The notes beneath the pieces were generated by a model. It was not told the origin of the DNA, made no database searches, and saw only the letters and a list, made by a program, of their open reading frames with translations. From assembly GCA_964470515.1 (NCBI GenBank), contig CAYYDD010000070.1, positions 1 to 6,977 of the forward strand: a stretch of DNA of 6,977 nucleotides. The letters are read 5' to 3'. Within the stretch, counting starts at the first letter, position 1. Each line of letters starts with the position of its first letter. Below are positions 5,413 through 6,977 of the stretch, piece by piece. Made by a program: the position numbers and the translations under genes. Source of the DNA: RGIG3009 sp964470515 (GTDB lineage Bacteria; Bacillota; Clostridia; Oscillospirales; Acutalibacteraceae).

Positions 5413-6036
5413 ATGGCAACTGTTTCTACTTTTGATATGACCGGCAAGCAGACCGGTACGATGGAGCTGGCGGATTCCGTGTTCGGTATCGCCCCCAACG
5501 CCACCGTGATGCACAGCGCCGTTGTCAACTATCTTGCTAACCAGCGCCAGGGCACTCAGTCCACCCTTACCCGTTCCGAGGTGAGCGGCGGCGGCCGTAA
5601 GCCTTGGCGTCAGAAGGGTACGGGCCACGCCCGTCAGGGCTCGACCCGCGCTCCCCAGTGGACGCACGGCGGTATCGCCCTCGGTCCGAAGCCGCGCAGC
5701 TACAGCTACGTGTTGCCGAAGAAGGTCCGCCGTTTGGCTTTGAAGTCGGCGTTCTCCTCCAAGGTCGCCGGCGGTGATATGCTGGTTCTGGATGAGCTGA
5801 CGCTCGAAACCATCCGCACGAAGGCGGTCGCTGAGATGCTGAAAGCACTCGAAGCGAAGAAGAAGGTGCTGATCGTTCTTCCTGAGAAGGATGAGAAGGC
5901 GATCCTGTCTGCCCGCAACATTCCCGGCGTGAAGACCGCGCTGGTCAACACCCTGAACGTTTATGACGTTCTGAACTGCGATACCTTCATCGTGGTGAAG
6001 GACGCTGTCGCCAAGATCGAGGAGGTGTACGCATAA
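5413..6036 (+). CDS. rplD: Large-subunit ribosomal protein L4
   Basis: Binds 23S rRNA domain I and, by its extended loop, lines the nascent-peptide exit tunnel; in E. coli it also represses its own operon through the S10 leader. The 207 residues match the family. The arginine- and glycine-rich tunnel loop spans about residues 45-98 (TRSEVSGGGRKPWRQKGTGH, then GSTRAPQWTHGG), followed by LPKKVRRLALKSA. The C-terminal half shows the expected alternating helices and strands (VLIVLPE, then TLNVYDVLNCDTFIV). AAGGAGG (5398-5404) precedes ATG 5413 by 8 bases. The stop TAA overlaps the rplW start by one base. Whether this L4 acts on the leader seen upstream is an inference only. Confidence 0.98.
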   Translation: MATVSTFDMTGKQTGTMELADSVFGIAPNATVMHSAVVNYLANQRQGTQSTLTRSEVSGGGRKPWRQKGTGHARQGSTRAPQWTHGGIALGPKPRSYSYVLPKKVRRLALKSAFSSKVAGGDMLVLDELTLETIRTKAVAEMLKALEAKKKVLIVLPEKDEKAILSARNIPGVKTALVNTLNVYDVLNCDTFIVVKDAVAKIEEVYA

Positions 6037-6326
6037 TGAACGCCCGTGATATTATCCTGGCTCCGGTCATTACGGAAAAAGCGGTGGCTATGATGCCCGA
6101 GAAGAAGTACACCTTCCGCGTGGACGACCGCGCCAACAAAATCGAGATCGCGAAAGCGGTGGAGGAGATCTTCGGCGTTAAGGTCGCGAAGGTCAACACC
6201 ATCAGCATGAAGGGTCACAAGCGCCGCATGGGCCGGCACGAGGGCTACACTTCCGATTGGAAGAAGGCTGTCGTTACGCTGAAGCCCGACTCCAAGACCA
6301 TCGAGTTCTTCGACGGTATGTTCTGA
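6036..6326 (+). CDS. rplW: Large-subunit ribosomal protein L23
   Basis: Binds 23S rRNA at the tunnel exit and docks trigger factor and signal recognition particle. The 96 residues are typical. The N-terminal IILAPVITEKA and the KYTFRVDDRANKIEIAKAVE stretch (residues 24-43) are the family hallmarks, with GVKVAKVNTI and the basic loop KGHKRRMGR (59-67) after it. ATG 6036 shares its A with the rplD stop (TAATG), so translation is probably coupled. Its Shine-Dalgarno GAGGAGG lies at 6019-6025, inside the end of rplD. TGA is followed at once by TAG, a double stop. Confidence 0.98.
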   Translation: MNARDIILAPVITEKAVAMMPEKKYTFRVDDRANKIEIAKAVEEIFGVKVAKVNTISMKGHKRRMGRHEGYTSDWKKAVVTLKPDSKTIEFFDGMF

Positions 6327-6330
6327 TAGA

Positions 6331-6400
6331 CGACCGAGAAAACCGAAGGTCGGGCAACGTATGGGACACACCTCTGTAAGAGAGGAAGCGGCCGTGTCCC
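6331..6400 (+). other. Structured rplW-rplB spacer (two hairpins)
   Basis: CGACC / GGTCG (6331-6335, 6348-6352) forms a short hairpin. A longer one has outer stem GGGACAC / GTGTCCC (6363-6369, 6394-6400) and inner stem CCTCT / AGAGG (6371-6375, 6381-6385). The spacer is 104 bases, long for the middle of this operon. No T-run follows, so termination is unlikely; a processing, stability or protein-binding role is possible but not shown. Confidence 0.5.
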
Positions 6401-6430
6401 GCTAAGCCAAGAAATAGGAGAGTGAATCGA

Positions 6431-6977
6431 ATGGCTACGAAACTTTACAAACCGACGACACCGGGTCGCCGCGGTATGTCCGTTCTGGATTACAGCGGTT
6501 TGTCCAAGGTGGAGCCGGAGAAGAGCCTGCTGGCTCCTCTGGACAAGAAATCCGGCCGTAACAGCTACGGCCGCATCACCGTCCGCCATCGCGGCGGCGG
6601 TAATCGCCGTAAGTATCGCATCATTGACTTCAAGCGCAACAAGCTGGGTGCCGCCACGGTCTTGACCCTGGAGTACGACCCTAACCGCAGCGCGAACATC
6701 GCTCTGGTGCAGTATGAGGACGGCGAAAAGCGCTACATCGTTGCTCCGCAGGGTCTGTCCGTGGGTGATGTGATCGCCTCCGGCGCCGAGGCGGATATCA
6801 AGCCCGGCAACGCTCTGCCGTTGATGAACATCCCCACCGGTACGTTTATCCACAACGTGGAGCTGTATCCCGGCAAGGGCGCTCAGCTCGCCCGCGCCGC
6901 CGGTGTGATGGCGCAGCTGGTCGGTAAGGAAAACAACCTCGCGATGATTCGTCTGCCCTCCGGCGAGATGCGCAACA
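6431..6977 (+). CDS. rplB: Large-subunit ribosomal protein L2, 5' part
   Basis: Core 50S protein needed for subunit joining and peptidyl transferase activity. The frame is open from ATG 6431 to the window edge (182 full codons of about 275). Recognisable segments: KLYKPTTPGRRGMSVLDY at the N terminus; GRITVRHRGGGNRRKYRIID (47-66), typical of L2; VLTLEYDPNRSANIALVQY (77-95); and the start of the C-terminal domain, NIPTGTFIHNVELYPGKGAQ (133-152). The ribosome binding site AGGAG (6416-6420) is 10 bases from the start, weaker than for the upstream genes. The window cuts it just after RLPSGEMRN; no defect is seen. Confidence 0.97.
   Translation, partial: MATKLYKPTTPGRRGMSVLDYSGLSKVEPEKSLLAPLDKKSGRNSYGRITVRHRGGGNRRKYRIIDFKRNKLGAATVLTLEYDPNRSANIALVQYEDGEKRYIVAPQGLSVGDVIASGAEADIKPGNALPLMNIPTGTFIHNVELYPGKGAQLARAAGVMAQLVGKENNLAMIRLPSGEMRN

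Noticed and set aside
4345..6853. Long - strand open frames opposite rpsJ-rplC, rplC-rplD and rplW-rplB (for example 4345-4965, 4999-5667, 6245-6853)
   Set aside because: These are complements of securely identified ribosomal protein genes with GC-rich third positions; low-complexity translations and no start signals.

Overview
The window looks like chromosome of a Gram-positive anaerobe of the class Clostridia, possibly an Oscillospiraceae/Ruminococcaceae-type gut bacterium. The reasons are pyruvate:ferredoxin oxidoreductase, the rpsJ-rplC-rplD-rplW-rplB order, strong AAGGAGG ribosome binding sites and the overall look of the ribosomal proteins. The family-level guess rests on protein resemblance alone and is uncertain. 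Almost all coding is on the + strand and GC-rich; the stretch from about 2315 to 3960 is visibly more AT-rich and holds the accessory material.

Layout: (1) Bases 1-2258 are the 3' two thirds of nifJ, ending in a textbook intrinsic terminator at 2281-2315. (2) About 2314-3020 is an apparently intact IS200-type insertion sequence with only tnpA, subterminal hairpins at both ends, and a 15-bp hairpin that hides the tnpA ribosome binding site. (3) About 3017-3747, on the - strand, is a decayed gene not previously obvious from open frames. Its first part is the N-terminal half of an EcoRI-family adenine methyltransferase; this is fused to the C-terminal HNH nuclease domain of a DUF262-HNH-like protein. 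It is broken by four single-base frameshifts and a TGA codon, and its start codon and key catalytic residues are altered. I read it as the scar of a restriction-modification module collapsed by an internal deletion. (4) About 3934-4362 holds the S10 operon promoter (A-rich upstream element, TTGACA-17-TACAAT) and a roughly 360-nt untranslated leader with a strong intrinsic terminator at 4246-4278, about 85 nt before rpsJ, which suggests attenuation. (5) Bases 4363-6977 hold rpsJ (S10), rplC (L3), rplD (L4), rplW (L23) and the first two thirds of rplB (L2), co-directional, with structured spacers after rpsJ and rplW.

Functionally, two housekeeping blocks (pyruvate oxidation and ribosome assembly) flank a small accessory pocket. 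If the insertion sequence is removed at the TTAT boundaries proposed here, the decayed gene ends in its own TAA directly against the nifJ terminator palindrome. The two genes were therefore probably convergent and shared one bidirectional terminator before the IS landed between them. No CRISPR array, tRNA or rRNA gene was seen.
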